Positions 35,427 to 46,165 of a stretch of 64,000 bases of DNA are shown one piece after another. Origin of the DNA: Gracilaria caudata. Its lineage: Eukaryota > Rhodophyta > Florideophyceae > Gracilariales > Gracilariaceae. The stretch spans positions 1 to 64,000 of the forward strand of contig JASCIV010000019.1 of NCBI GenBank assembly GCA_030374735.1. The letters run 5' to 3'. Within the stretch, counting starts at the first letter, position 1. Each line of letters begins with the position of its first letter. The translations under genes were made by a program, and so were the position numbers. Under the pieces are notes generated by a model. That model was not told the DNA's origin. It saw nothing but the letters and a program-made list of their open reading frames with translations, and did not search any database.

Positions 35427-37556
35427 TCATTCGTCGATCTTAGCCGTGGATAAAACCTGGAGTTCTTCTAACGAGTCTTGTGGTACTGGGCCCGGAGCTC
35501 CTGCCATCAAATCTGACGCACTTGTTGTTTTCGGGAAGGCAACAACGTCACGGATACTCTCCGCGCCCGAAAGAATCATTATGCATCGGTCTAGACCAAA
35601 AGCCAAACCCCCATGAGGCGGAGCTCCGTACGAAAGGGCATCAAGAAGGAAACCGAACTTGTTCTGTTGGTCTTCTTCGTTTATCCCGAGTGCAGAAAAA
35701 ACCTTCTGTTGCACAATAGTGTCATGGATGCGAATGGAGCCTCCGCCGATTTCACTTCCATTACATACCAGATCGTACGCATTTGAAGTAACGTCGCCCA
35801 GCCTTGAGTCGTCATCTAGCAAAGGAATGTGTTCCATGATTGGCGATGTGAACGGGTGGTGCACAGAAACATATCGGGAGGACTCTTTGTCGTATTCAAA
35901 CAGTGGAAAGTCAACGACCCAACAAAAGGCATATTCCGGACCAGATTTGACGAGGCCACTTTCATGTCCAAGTTTTACGCGTAGTTTTCCAAGTCCAGTA
36001 TTGACCGAGACGGAGGGTCCTGCTGCGACTAGCACTAAGTCTCCCGCATTTGCTTTGAGCGTTTCATATACTAGTTGTTGAATGTCTTCCGCTTCTTTAG
36101 AGACCTTAGTCAATGGTCCTGTAATGCCACCATCAACACCGATTTTGGCGTAGAGCAAACCGGAAAGCCCGTAGTCCTTTACGAAGTTTGTGTATTGATC
36201 CAAAACCTTTCGTGAAGTTGCTTTCGCAGCTTCTCTGTAGACCAGACCTTTAACGATACCCCCTGACTCCAGTGCAGAACTTATGGGTGTAAATGTACTC
36301 GCCTGAATTGCTTCTGAATTAGTGATGTCTTGGAGTTCCATTCCAAATCGAAGATCAGGTGCATCGAGGCCATACTTATCCAAGGCTTCCTTGTAGGTCA
36401 TGCGCGGAATTTCTCCAATTGTCTTATGCAACACGCTACCGAACATGGAGCGAACTATGCCTTCTGCGACATTTAGAACTGATTCTCTCTCGACGAAGGA
36501 CATTTCTAGATCGATCTGTGTAAATTCTGGTTGTCTATCTTGTCGCAAGTCCTCATCACGGAAGCAACGCGTAATCTGAAAATAGCGATCGAATCCAGAA
36601 ACCATAAGAAGCTGCTTGTATATTTGGGGGGACTGAGGGAGGGCATACCAGCTACCCGGGTGCACTCGTGACGGAACGAGATAATCGCGAGCTCCTTCTG
36701 GAGTGGCCTTAGTCAGTATCGGAGTTTCTACTTCAATGAAGCCGCTTGCATCTAGAAAATTACGAACAGCCATCGCCGCTTTGTGGCGGATGACGAGCTT
36801 GTTTTGTAAAGCAGGACGCCTGAGATCTAGGTAGCGATACTTGAGTCTTGTGTCCTCTCCTGCACTCGGCTCGGCTTCGTCTCTAGATGCTTTTTGTGTC
36901 AATTTCCCTTTTACTTTCTTCGGTTCCTTTCCAACGTCAGAGACCATAAACGGCATAGGCTTCGTTTTAGAAACGATGGCCACGTCGGTTGCAATGACTT
37001 CTATGTCCCCTGTTTCCATATTGCGATTGATCACGGCCTCATCCCGTCTTGCAACCACTCCGGTAACATCCACAACATATTCAATTCGAATATCTTTCGC
37101 GAGCTCCACTACTTTGGGTGGAGTTTTATCCCCAAATGTAACCTGAACAATGCCATATCTGTCACGGAGAAGAACGAAAAGCACACCGCCCTTGTCACGG
37201 ACAGCATGAGCCCATCCATGTAAACGCACGGTATTACCTTCGTCTGCGACGCATAGTTGCCCACAAGTGTGTGACCTTAGCTCCGTTGCTCGAGGGAATG
37301 GAATTGGAAACTGTGTCGCAATTGTCGAGGTATCATCTGCAGTTTCTGATACAAATCGCATGGTTTTCGTATCAGCAGCGCTCGTGGTTAGTGTCGGAGA
37401 TTTTAAACGGCGGGGCGAATTTGTTCGGGGACGAACTGAAAACGAAATTGGCCTTCGAGCCAGGATGAGTCGAGATTGATAGACACCTAGAAATGATGAT
37501 GCAGTTCTGCACCCCAAGCGCAACATTGTGCACTGTGAAGCGAAAGCGAGCTTCAT
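35427..37556 (-). CDS. Aspartyl-tRNA synthetase, bacterial (organellar) type
   Basis: Charges tRNA-Asp in plastid and/or mitochondria. The protein is 709 aa from ATG 37556; earlier codons lack ATG. The first ~93 residues are rich in R, S, T, L and F with few acids and fit an organelle presequence. The OB-fold anticodon-binding domain follows (VRLHGWAHAVRDKGG), then class II motif 1 (FIEVETPILTKATPEGARDY), motif 2 (FRDEDLRQDRQPEFTQIDLEMSF), the bacterial-type GAD insertion (about residues 400-520) and motif 3 (GLAFGLDRCIMIL). The end RDVVAFPKTTSASDLMAGAP is typical of bacterial AspS. A cytosolic AspRS would lack the GAD domain and is ruled out. Confidence 0.93.
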   Translation of the reverse strand: MKLAFASQCTMLRLGCRTASSFLGVYQSRLILARRPISFSVRPRTNSPRRLKSPTLTTSAADTKTMRFVSETADDTSTIATQFPIPFPRATELRSHTCGQLCVADEGNTVRLHGWAHAVRDKGGVLFVLLRDRYGIVQVTFGDKTPPKVVELAKDIRIEYVVDVTGVVARRDEAVINRNMETGDIEVIATDVAIVSKTKPMPFMVSDVGKEPKKVKGKLTQKASRDEAEPSAGEDTRLKYRYLDLRRPALQNKLVIRHKAAMAVRNFLDASGFIEVETPILTKATPEGARDYLVPSRVHPGSWYALPQSPQIYKQLLMVSGFDRYFQITRCFRDEDLRQDRQPEFTQIDLEMSFVERESVLNVAEGIVRSMFGSVLHKTIGEIPRMTYKEALDKYGLDAPDLRFGMELQDITNSEAIQASTFTPISSALESGGIVKGLVYREAAKATSRKVLDQYTNFVKDYGLSGLLYAKIGVDGGITGPLTKVSKEAEDIQQLVYETLKANAGDLVLVAAGPSVSVNTGLGKLRVKLGHESGLVKSGPEYAFCWVVDFPLFEYDKESSRYVSVHHPFTSPIMEHIPLLDDDSRLGDVTSNAYDLVCNGSEIGGGSIRIHDTIVQQKVFSALGINEEDQQNKFGFLLDALSYGAPPHGGLAFGLDRCIMILSGAESIRDVVAFPKTTSASDLMAGAPGPVPQDSLEELQVLSTAKIDE

Positions 37557-38533
37557 GAGGTAATTTATGTGATCGTCGACGACGGTTTCCAAATGTGAAT
37601 GGAACTGTAGCGTTTTGCCAACCAAGAAAAAGTATTGAGTAATTCTTCCTTATTGGAGGTTGAGAAACTGTGATGCTCGGGGAAGAAGTATGCACCGTCG
37701 TCCTTATCGAACAGGGGGCGAGATCCTGTAACCTCTTCACACGGCTCAAACTCGGAAATGGTTCAAGAGATGAAAGCAAAAAGCTTGCGAAAATAAGGTT
37801 GCGTCTCAGATTGTTTGGATGACTGTCCCGCACACTTTGGCAGGTGAGACGCCGCTTCGAGTGTTTAGAAATGGTGCAAGAAGTTTCGATGGTTCTAAGA
37901 CGTTCAGAATGAACCCTTGCACCTGCAATGTCTTCGACCTCCGCAATTTGGTATCGTTCTGGATCTGGAATTGTTTTCGTAGGCAATAAAAAAAATTAAG
38001 GTCCACCGCATGAAGGCACGGATTGGCCTTTTTTCTGTGACGACATCTACTGCACGCAAGTACGGCTTCGGTAAAGAGCAATGCAAAGGCTATCTTAGAT
38101 ATGATACAGGGGACAAACTTTGGAACACGACATCCTCACTGCTCCACCCTTGTGACCGCAGCACAAGCAACATTAGAAAGTGATTCGTTATTTCAATCTC
38201 AACGAGCTTCTTTGTTTTGGACATAGTTTTCTATTACGAAGCTGTAGTAAAAACTTATATGTCTACTCTGTAGAAGGCCAAGAACTTCTTTGGCTTAAGC
38301 TCTACACTGAATGATTTGTGGTGTTCATTTCTGCCACGGAGACCAATTCTCCATGTCAGCCGGTCTGACTCAGACCTGCTTGCAAGACCCATTTCGCCAT
38401 GCACAAACTCTTGATACTTGCCACAGAGGCCGGCACATGACGTCGGGCGGAATGCTTGTGCGCTAAGGGCGCATAGACTTTCTCAGGGGATCCATCACTC
38501 CGCAGAGCTGCTTCGTTGGCAACCAATGCTATT
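37557..38533. other. Intergenic region AspRS to DUF1365 gene
   Basis: About 980 bp upstream of the AspRS start and downstream of the DUF1365 stop codon (both minus). Several minus-strand open frames cross it, but none has a domain or convincing splice joins. It should contain the AspRS promoter and the 3' UTR of no identified gene. I see no RNA gene. Confidence 0.4.
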
Positions 38534-39391
38534 TCATGGTCGCTCTGGAAGCATTCCAAAGATCCTTCTTGGATTCTGCAAACAATATCGTAAACTATTC
38601 ACTGTGCCTACGACAACTTCCACAGCTCTTGAAAGTCTTGTCTGAGTGCCCTCTGGATGTGGATAGAACGTAAATCCATTCCGGAAGAGCCTTGCGGCCT
38701 CGTAAAGAATTCCTGTCATCACTCGCATTGAATGTAGAGGGTATCGCAGCTGCATTTGAAGCATGTTGAGCATGGACCATTTCTTTCTCCGTGCGTCAAG
38801 CGAAGCAGTGAAGAAGTGTTCACGCTGTTTCGAAACCGCTATGCGAACGCTTAGGTTGTCTGTAGGTGGATTAAATACCCAGTCATAAGCAATGTTGTCC
38901 ATCTGCATGAACGGCGAAACATGAAACTCCTTTTTGCTCGTATTGAATGAATCAGATAGTGTGGGTGTAACCACGTAATTATGCTGTTCGAACCATGGAA
39001 AATTACCGACTTCGGCAACTATACATTGAAGTGTGGTACCATCCGGTTCAAAAACATAATAAAAGGATACAGGATTGAACTCAATTCCAAAAACTCGTGG
39101 GTTTGTCAGAAGCCGTATTGGCCCAGACGGGCGTTTACCAGTCTCTCGCTCTACAAGGTCACAAACAATCCTATAAAGTTTCCCAGGTCTTTCATTGATC
39201 ATGTGATCCCTTGCGAGCAAAGCGAGAAGGCTAAATGGAGTATTCGTCGAAAAAAAGGGCCAACGATCGAGCTTTCCTGATTCTGCTTCTTGAAGATCGA
39301 CATATATCATGTACACACCGTAAGTGAAGCGATTTGGAGTTGGACGTCGCCGAGCGTGTGTTGTTGAACCGATATAGATGGCGGAATTCAT
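38534..39391 (-). CDS. DUF1365 family protein
   Basis: 285 aa with a genuine ATG. It opens SAIYIGSTTHARRRPTPNRFTYGVYM, the DUF1365 N-terminal pattern, and contains FGIEFNPVSFYYVFE (family motif NPVSFYY), NYVVTPTLSDSF and KEFHVSPFMQMD. In bacteria, DUF1365 genes often sit beside an FAD amine-oxidase and a cyclopropane-fatty-acid synthase, suggesting lipid modification; neither is a neighbour here, and the biochemical role is unknown. Several mid-length frames overlap its 5' end on both strands and are treated as shadows, though an upstream exon cannot be excluded. Confidence 0.85.
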   Translation of the reverse strand: MNSAIYIGSTTHARRRPTPNRFTYGVYMIYVDLQEAESGKLDRWPFFSTNTPFSLLALLARDHMINERPGKLYRIVCDLVERETGKRPSGPIRLLTNPRVFGIEFNPVSFYYVFEPDGTTLQCIVAEVGNFPWFEQHNYVVTPTLSDSFNTSKKEFHVSPFMQMDNIAYDWVFNPPTDNLSVRIAVSKQREHFFTASLDARRKKWSMLNMLQMQLRYPLHSMRVMTGILYEAARLFRNGFTFYPHPEGTQTRLSRAVEVVVGTVNSLRYCLQNPRRIFGMLPERP

Positions 39392-39624
39392 ATTGGCAAG
39401 TCGCTCTGGTTTGGCTTTCGTTTCCGAAAAATGTCACAAAAGCCTTCTTTTTCGAAGGCTCACCATCCTTAAGGAGACAACCGAGAAGAGCCGTCACGGA
39501 GCTATTCGCTCTAAGATGACGAACGAACCAAACCGCTCGCAGGAACGGAGAATGACGTGCAATGAACTGGGTTACCTCGGGAGATGCATGATTGTTTGCA
39601 GCTGAGTCCGAACCCACACGTGCT

Positions 39625-39946
39625 GTACACCGTATTACAAGGGTATTACGCGTAGTACATTATTTTTGGAGCTTTTCGTGCTTTACCGTAGTAACGTGTA
39701 GCCTTTTAGCCCCCACCCCCGAGGATACTCAGCTATCTACTGTTCTATTTTGCATCCGGTACTGATAAACAGCTTTAGAATCTGAAGTTCAGAATAGATC
39801 AACGTCAGTGACGGAATTCGACAGCCACCGTACGGCGTACTACGATGGCTTCGGCCGGAGAGGCTGCGATCATGTACCAAAGGTACAGTACAGCGGTACG
39901 GCGACCGTCTGGGAATGTGGGAGAAACGTCGTCGACGTTCTGGTAC
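39625..39946. promoter_or_regulatory. GTAC-rich upstream region
   Basis: Nine GTAC tetramers start at 39625, 39655, 39830, 39837, 39874, 39883, 39888, 39896 and 39943; about one would be expected by chance in this length. It lies upstream of the minus-strand DUF1365 gene, within a 1.1-kb gap without other supported genes (39392-40519). GTAC is its own reverse complement and could be a repeated transcription-factor half-site. In green algae GTAC is the core of copper-response elements bound by SBP-domain proteins, but that family is not known outside the green lineage. Confidence 0.4.
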
Positions 39947-40519
39947 GACACGGTCGTTGCGGATTATCATGATGATGATCCCAACCGTGTTCTATGTTTC
40001 CTCCTTTTTACTGTAGACCGCACGGGAAATCTCTCCGACAAGCCGTCAGAATCATAGGAACATGTGAATCCAACTCCACTGTTGTCGTGTCAGTAGAAAC
40101 GAAGCAATGCCCGTCATGAGTTGTGGAACGAGAAACTGAAGCATCGTTCGCCTCTGCATCGCACCGAAAGCCACGAATCGTCCGTGGCTGCGCCCGAATT
40201 GGGGTCGTTCCCCATGAGCTTTCTATGCCAGAGAGAACTTGTGACCGTACCAACTGTGATTCTTCTTCGCAGATGGTGCTAGATCGCTAAATATGTTTCT
40301 ATACTGAGCACACGTCCATGATGACTAAATTTCTCATTACAAGCATATAGCTGATGTCTGATGTCAAGAAATTCCTCTGAGATGTGTTGCTGTTCAGAAA
40401 CGGTCTGCTCCCGATTCACTCTCCAGCTTTGCGATGCTCTTTAGTTTGACTCCAAATAGCAAACCAAGCGCTTACAATAAAGATAACAAATGGGACACAG
40501 TCACTCTCGATTTGCTCAT

Positions 40520-41201
40520 TTATTCCGTCGGCATCACTCGCTCTTTCTTTGGCATCGCCTCTATCGCAGCCAACCTCATGCGCTCTCTGTTTTCCAACAA
40601 ATCTTGTGTCATTTTCACTAACCCGGTCATACCGTACTTCTCGATTATACTATCAACAGAATATTCCTTACGTCGTTTTTCCCTCATATCTAGAGTCTCT
40701 GCTGTTTCTGGAAGGTTCATATCGGCACGATTCCGCCACACACCCTGCACGCTGACCACTCGTTTCTCAACCACACCAATACCTACTTCGTTGTGTGCAG
40801 GAACCCGGCGCCCCAACGTGTCTCGAAGGAGTTGAAGAATTTGGCCAACTTCTTCCGTTGACATGTTCTTCAATGATCTTTGTCTTTCATACCCAGTAAC
40901 TGTTCGTGAGGCACATCGACCACCGCTGTGCGTTAGCTTTTGCGGAAAATCTTTTTCATATCGCAACAAAGTTCTGAACTCGACGTAGAAAGGCTTGCGA
41001 ATAATGCTGGTACTTACCATACTTGCCGTAAACACAGGGATGTCCTCCCTGGATCTGTGTTTGGAATTGAATCTGCGGGTTTTTCCTGGCGAAATTTACA
41101 AAGTCATGTTCGACATACTCCCTCACGCCGCGGCTGCTTCCGCTGCTGGCACAATAACGGAGTAATACCTCTCGTAGCTCCCATACTCCGTGGCGAGCCA
41201 T
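40520..41201 (-). CDS. MRPL43: Mitochondrial ribosomal protein mL43, two exons
   Basis: Large-subunit protein of the mitochondrial ribosome, with the L51/S25/CI-B8 thioredoxin-like fold. Exons (minus) are 41201-41018 and 40899-40520; the 118-bp intron runs GTAAGT to AACAG. The spliced protein is 187 aa: MARHGVWELREVLLRYC, SGSSRGVREYVEHDFVNFA, GGHPCVYGKY joined to VTGYERQRSLKNM, then RDTLGRRV and SVQGVW, all in mL43 order. A C-terminal extension of about 60 charged residues follows the domain. The mitochondrial signal is not obvious, which is usual for this protein. Confidence is high because the splice rebuilds the known block order. Confidence 0.88.
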
Positions 41202-41846
41202 CTGTCGAAACTTAGATTCGACAAAACCTTCTAGTACTGGCGGTGAAGAGCGTCGAATACTGCAGTTCTACCGAACCCGGATCATTGAGGTTGATGACTT
41301 AGTTTTGATCCTGGACCTTTTCAAGAAAGGAGAAGCTTCCGAAGCTGCCTATATTACTTTATCTCAAGTTCGTACCTGGTAATTTGAATGAACGCAATTT
41401 TATTTATGCTGCTGGGGGGGTCTGAGACTGGTAGGCTCATGTGGCATCAGAGGCCAGTTTTAAGGAACAGCATTTTTTTGTTCCAATACTTTTACTTTTT
41501 TATCAAGGGTATCTCAGTAAGAAGCTGAGTACAAATGCTCTCCACAAAGGTAATCGTATTAGAATGCTGTCGCGTAAATGGTTGCGATTCGTGTTTGCGC
41601 TTCGTATCTGTTTTCAAGGACGTCGACTTTCAGAAAATGAGCCATCAAAGAATGGGAACGTGAAGAGAGAGAGAAGACAGAAACCGCGCAGAGTAATGCG
41701 ACATGCTTCGCTATGCAATCCGCTACGTCTTGGGCACAGTGACCAAGCTTTGGAACAGAATTCCTCCGGTTTTCAACGATTTTACCCCCACAGTCAGCCA
41801 TCTAACTCCCGTTCAAGAATTAATTGCTCGCAGCAAACCTTGTTCA
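41202..41846. other. Intergenic region with a coding-like plus-strand segment
   Basis: From about 41220 a plus-strand frame reads without stop to TAA at 41380-41382 and looks coding (RRILQFYRTRIIEVDD, then LFKKGEASEAAY), but it has no ATG and I find no clear splice join. The remainder up to the Rsa3-like gene shows only antisense shadows. It may be an exon of an unannotated small gene or chance. Confidence 0.25.
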
Positions 41847-42656
41847 TTACCCTGTCGTTTGCTGCTTATCTTTCTTTCTCTTCACTTCTTTATCTTCGAG
41901 ACAAGTTAAGTTTGCGAAAAGGTCTGCTCCAGATTGTAGACATTGCAATAAGAACTGCACCCGTTTAGCATCAAGGCCTTCGCGCTCCCTAATTTTGTCC
42001 AAGTCATTTTGATATCGTTCAATCACAGTTTTCATATATGCGTCGCGATAGGAAACAAAGCTTGGATCTACAGCTCCCGGAGGGTGAAGAAGAAAGCCTT
42101 CGCTCTTCTTCCTCTTTCCACTTCCATAACCCAGTTCTTCAGCAACTTCCAGTCTCTCGCGATTGAAAAGCTTAATTCTTCTCCAGAGCGTCATTTCGAC
42201 ATACCGTCGCGCGATTGGGATGTTCTTGAGTCGCGCCATATCCGACATGAGTTGCTCTTCTACGCCCAACCCATCTTCATTCTTGGCAAAGGCCAGAACA
42301 GCCTCGTCCAGTATTTGAATCAGTTTCTCACAATCTTCCGTGACGCGTTGAATGTAGTTGTGCTGATCATCTTGCGGCATTCTTCGCACTTCATTCCCTA
42401 GAGGTAGTTTCAGTGATGCTGCACCATGAAATACAGCGTCACTTGCATCTGGCTGTCCTATCCGAAAGTCAAAATCCAGAGGATTAGTTTTGGAGGAAGG
42501 GTCATGATCCCGTTTTCCTTTCTTTGTATTTGGAACAGAGCTTCTGGGCACTTTGCTTCTTTTCCTTTTCTTTTCGTGGTGCTCCTTCGTTTCTGACTGG
42601 GCGTTTTCTTCAGCGCCCTGCTCCGATTTACTGCTCAGCGACTCTTTAGTTGTCAT
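41847..42656 (-). CDS. Rsa3-like ribosome-assembly protein
   Basis: 269 aa with a genuine ATG. The first 60 residues are charged with KKRKRSK and KKGKRD, likely nuclear/nucleolar signals. A helical middle follows. Near the C-terminus, about residues 205-252 read DAYMKTVIERYQNDLDKIRE, then a helix and LQCLQSGADLF, matching the small domain of yeast Rsa3 (D-L-D-K-I/L-R ... L-x-x-G-x-x-L/M-F). Rsa3 acts in early 60S subunit assembly. The rest has no match I can name, so the match rests on this C-terminal domain. A basic tail ends the protein. Confidence 0.6.
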   Translation of the reverse strand: MTTKESLSSKSEQGAEENAQSETKEHHEKKRKRSKVPRSSVPNTKKGKRDHDPSSKTNPLDFDFRIGQPDASDAVFHGAASLKLPLGNEVRRMPQDDQHNYIQRVTEDCEKLIQILDEAVLAFAKNEDGLGVEEQLMSDMARLKNIPIARRYVEMTLWRRIKLFNRERLEVAEELGYGSGKRKKSEGFLLHPPGAVDPSFVSYRDAYMKTVIERYQNDLDKIREREGLDAKRVQFLLQCLQSGADLFANLTCLEDKEVKRKKDKQQTTG

Positions 42657-42780
42657 TAGTCAACCAGGGGTGCATCCCTAACCGGGTGAGTTCTAAGATA
42701 TCCGCAGTTTCGAGTTGCTGAAGACGACGGAAGATTTAAATCAGTTGTAGAAGCCTGTACGTCGTATTGCATATAGCAGT

Positions 42781-42815
42781 GCATTGTACCAAATACCCTT
42801 GTACAATGCGCATTG
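42781..42815. repeat. Inverted repeat overlapping a 12-bp palindrome
   Basis: GCATTGTAC (42781-42789) pairs with GTACAATGC (42801-42809), 11-nt spacer. The right arm overlaps the palindrome CAATGCGCATTG (42804-42815). It lies 125 bp upstream of the Rsa3-like ATG and could be a regulatory site. An ATG-started frame from 42806 (125 codons, plus) crosses this gap but has no features and is not called. Confidence 0.6.
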
Positions 42816-43433
42816 CTCGAAAAGGGCTTCTAAATCCGTCGACTTATGAACTTCAAACTCCTAATTTCGGTATTTCAAAGGGGGTGCACGAAAAGCAGAC
42901 AGATCATCTGTCACAGATGCACTCATCCATTAATTTCTTGAAGAGCCAAAGGATCAAATGGATCAATCTAAAACACCAACACACGGTTTTGAACACAGAT
43001 CACCAATCAGATCAGTGGGCTACACAAGGACGGCAGGGAAAGATGTCACGAGTCACTCGTGTTCAGTATATGACGACACACCGGTCATCTAGCTCCCCGC
43101 CGCGCATTCCTGGTCTGCGTGCTCGTTGGGAAGCACAACAGATTATGTTTGTGGTAACATATTTAGACCGAGTCCTTCACTGATAATCCTTCCGGAGTGA
43201 CTAACAGCTGTGTAACCATCTCTCAACATTCTAGGCTCTTCATTGAGTGCAAGATTGTTGAAGGGTGTCTGGTTTGCCGAAGTCTTCATCTACTGTTTCG
43301 CGTGTTATTCGTCGGTCCATGATACCAGTGAGGGAAGCAGGAGTCATTCTGGTCTATTTTCAACTGAATATCAAGGAAGAACTGGACCAGACACCGCCAA
43401 ACAGGCAGAGTTCGAACATAGCGTTGTCAAAAT

Positions 43434-44485
43434 ATGGCTGCGAACTTTTGGAACTCGACCCATTACCGTCACTGGCTAAGGAAAGTAGATGAAGTTTACA
43501 AGCAGGCCGATGCAATGATGAAGAAGTAAGTCGTTCGACTTGGAGCGTTACCTGCGTGGTTCAAAGCTTGCTTTCGCTGACATACAATGCGTCAATCGGG
43601 TCCAACAAAAATCGCAGAGACCAAAGTGCTTTCAAAGAAGATGAGCAGAACAGCATCAAGGTTATTTATTCGCAGATAATATCAACTTTGGCTATGAATT
43701 CGAATCTACGACAACGGGTCGCAGCCACCGCAATTGTTTACTACCGACGTTTTTTTGCCAGGAACGCTGTTAGAGACCATGACCCTAGACTCATTGCGCC
43801 TGTCGCACTGGTACGTTCCATCTGCCTCTACACTTTATATTCAAAAAGGCTGTGAACAAATCTAACATATAACATTTGTTTTGGTACGTTTCGATTCGCG
43901 TGTTAGTATTTGGCGGCAAAGGCGGAGGAGCACACACTTGCAGCAAAAATAGTTGTGCAACAGATGATAGAAATATATCAGGCAGACCATGCTTATCCTT
44001 ATACTGTTGCGCATGTATACGACTATGAGTTTAAACTCATTGCAGCTCTGGAGTTTGATCTCATCATATACCATCCTTATCGACCGATGATTCAGTACTG
44101 TGCTGACGCTTCTTTTCATGACTTGGTTACTGCGGCGTGGCCAATACTCAATGACTCATACAGAACAGACGCTTGTCTGAGATATCCGCCCTACCTTATT
44201 GCAATTGCTTGCATCTACATCGCAGGAACGCTTCAAGATCGTGAAATGACAAGCTGGGTGAAAAAGATGAATATCGACTTACAAGAGCTCGCAGACATCA
44301 TTCAGTATCTGTCCGTGATGTACGCCAATCCAAACACAATCCGAACAACAGGGCCTCAAGTGGAAAGGATAAACAACAAGCTACAATCTCATTTTGGTCC
44401 TAAGATACAAAACATTCAAAGCGGTATATCGAAGAAACCACCTTCTTCGAGTCGTCCGAAAATGTCGCTGAAGTTGGCTGAGTGA
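43434..44485 (+). CDS. CCNC: Cyclin C, three exons
   Basis: The cyclin partner of CDK8 in the Mediator kinase module (nucleus, transcription control). Exons are 43434-43525, 43618-43810 and 43907-44485; introns of 92 bp (GTAAGT...CGCAG) and 96 bp (GTACGT...GTTAG). The spliced protein is 287 aa: MAANFWNSTHYRHW is the diagnostic cyclin C N-terminus, then NSNLRQRVAATAIVYYRRFFAR, PVAL|YLAAKAEEH, FDLIIYHPYRPMIQY, NDSYRTDACLRYPPYLIA. Both cyclin boxes are complete. A short Ser/Pro/Lys tail follows. Each join is supported by reading-frame recovery within conserved blocks. Confidence 0.93.
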
Positions 44486-44701
44486 AAAAAATGTTCGCAA
44501 GTGGAGCAGGCTAAGCATCTGTACAAATTTAGTGACAAGGTGAAACAGCTGATGCACAGCGACGGCATCCTCTGGGGTAGAGAATATCCTTGAACTGTTC
44601 ATGCACGCAGATCGCAAGTCGTTGAAAGTGGTCTGGTAGTATATGAATAGGCATACTGCCTAGATACAGTATTTAACGATGTAACAACCACCAATACAAG
44701 A

Positions 44702-46165
44702 CTATGACGTTCGTGCGTGTGTCACCACTGATTCCAATTCGGCAGACGTTTCCGTGGAGTACTTGAAGGGATCACCGGAAGGATTGAGAGGAGTTGCGCT
44801 TTGTGATGGAGATAAAGCCCCAATCGATGGTTTGAGGCACATTGAGAGAAAGCCACAAGTGGACATGAAGAGGCCGAATACGAACAAAGACGAATCGTAG
44901 CTTCCAGTCTTCAGCGTGAGTTCTCCAACGAGGAAAGGACCTAGGTACCCTCCAATTACGCCAGTGGAGTTGATCAGGGCAAACCCTGCTGCAGCAGTTT
45001 CTCCGCTCAAGATACTGGTGGGAATGCCCCAGTACGGACCAAACATGGCCCACACGCCAGCTGCAGCAATACTGAGGCAGATGAGCAGAAGAGGCAGAAC
45101 CTCGCCGAAGAATGCGTGGACAGCACTTGCGCCAAAGAATCCGATGGCAGAGACGAAAGCAGCCACGGCAAGATGCATACGCCTTTCCTTCGCTCGATCA
45201 GAAGAGCGAGCAACGAGAATCATGGCCAATCCCGCAGCGAGGTACGGAACGGTAGAAATAAAGCCAACAATCACATTGCTAAGGTTGGACACACTCTTCA
45301 GAAGAAGTGGGAGCCAGAAGATAATCCCGTAGTAACCGCAAGAATACAAGAGCCAGACGGCGACAATGAGCCACAACCATTTGAGACGGATGGCTTCACC
45401 AAGTCCGCTGACAGAATGGGTTCCATTACGGGCTTCGAGCTCTCGGGCTTGGCGATCCACAAGCCACTCGCGTTCTTCTCTAGTGAGGAAACGAGCGGTG
45501 GAGGGCTCCCTGTCAAGATAGAAGAACATGACGATAGCCAAGATGACAGTGGGCACCGCTTCAGCTATGAAAAGCCAACGCCAGCTTCTAATGCCGAGCA
45601 CGCCATCCATGTACGTCATAAGAATGCCCGCAAGTGGGCCACCAATGACACCTGATACGGCGGTGGAGGTCATAACGATGGTATAGCTCAAACCCATATC
45701 CTCCTCTGCAAACCACTGCGTGAGGTAGTAGATTACGGAGGGAAAGAAGCCGGATTCGGCCGCACCGACCAGAAGACGCAGCATATAGAAATCGCGCTTA
45801 TTGTTAATGAGGGCCATGGCACCCGAAGCAATACCCCAGGCGAAGAGCACGAGGGGGAGACCAATGCGCGCGCCTGTGCGCTTCACAACAACGCTAACCG
45901 GGACGCCGAAAGCGGCGTAAGTTGCGAAGAAGACGCCGGCTCCAACACCATAGGTGCGCTCTGAGAAGTTGAGATCTGTGTTCATGTCGAGGGCGGCAAA
46001 CGAAAGGTTTGTGCGGTCGAGGTAGCATAGAAGCGCTGCTGTGAAGAGGATTGGGAGCAGACGACGCTGGATCTTGGAGTTGACGACTTCGCGCATGCGC
46101 TGCTCATCCTCGTCGAGGAAGTCGAGGGACACGTTGGGGCGAACAGACACATAGTGACCTCCCAT
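44702..46165 (-). CDS. MFS transporter, anion:cation symporter-like
   Basis: 487 aa from ATG 46165 (MGGHYVSVRPN); the open frame runs further upstream through GC-rich sequence but without ATG. Twelve membrane segments are visible. LCYLDRTNLSFAAL in helix 1 and LRLLVGAAESGFFPSVIYYLTQWF in helices 4-5 are signatures of the ACS family (allantoate, nicotinate, phthalate and other organic anion permeases). A charged loop of about 40 residues separates the two six-helix halves. C-terminal tail cytosolic and Ser/Thr-rich. The substrate cannot be told from sequence. Convergent with cyclin C (217 bp gap). Confidence 0.88.
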   Translation of the reverse strand: MGGHYVSVRPNVSLDFLDEDEQRMREVVNSKIQRRLLPILFTAALLCYLDRTNLSFAALDMNTDLNFSERTYGVGAGVFFATYAAFGVPVSVVVKRTGARIGLPLVLFAWGIASGAMALINNKRDFYMLRLLVGAAESGFFPSVIYYLTQWFAEEDMGLSYTIVMTSTAVSGVIGGPLAGILMTYMDGVLGIRSWRWLFIAEAVPTVILAIVMFFYLDREPSTARFLTREEREWLVDRQARELEARNGTHSVSGLGEAIRLKWLWLIVAVWLLYSCGYYGIIFWLPLLLKSVSNLSNVIVGFISTVPYLAAGLAMILVARSSDRAKERRMHLAVAAFVSAIGFFGASAVHAFFGEVLPLLLICLSIAAAGVWAMFGPYWGIPTSILSGETAAAGFALINSTGVIGGYLGPFLVGELTLKTGSYDSSLFVFGLFMSTCGFLSMCLKPSIGALSPSQSATPLNPSGDPFKYSTETSAELESVVTHARTS

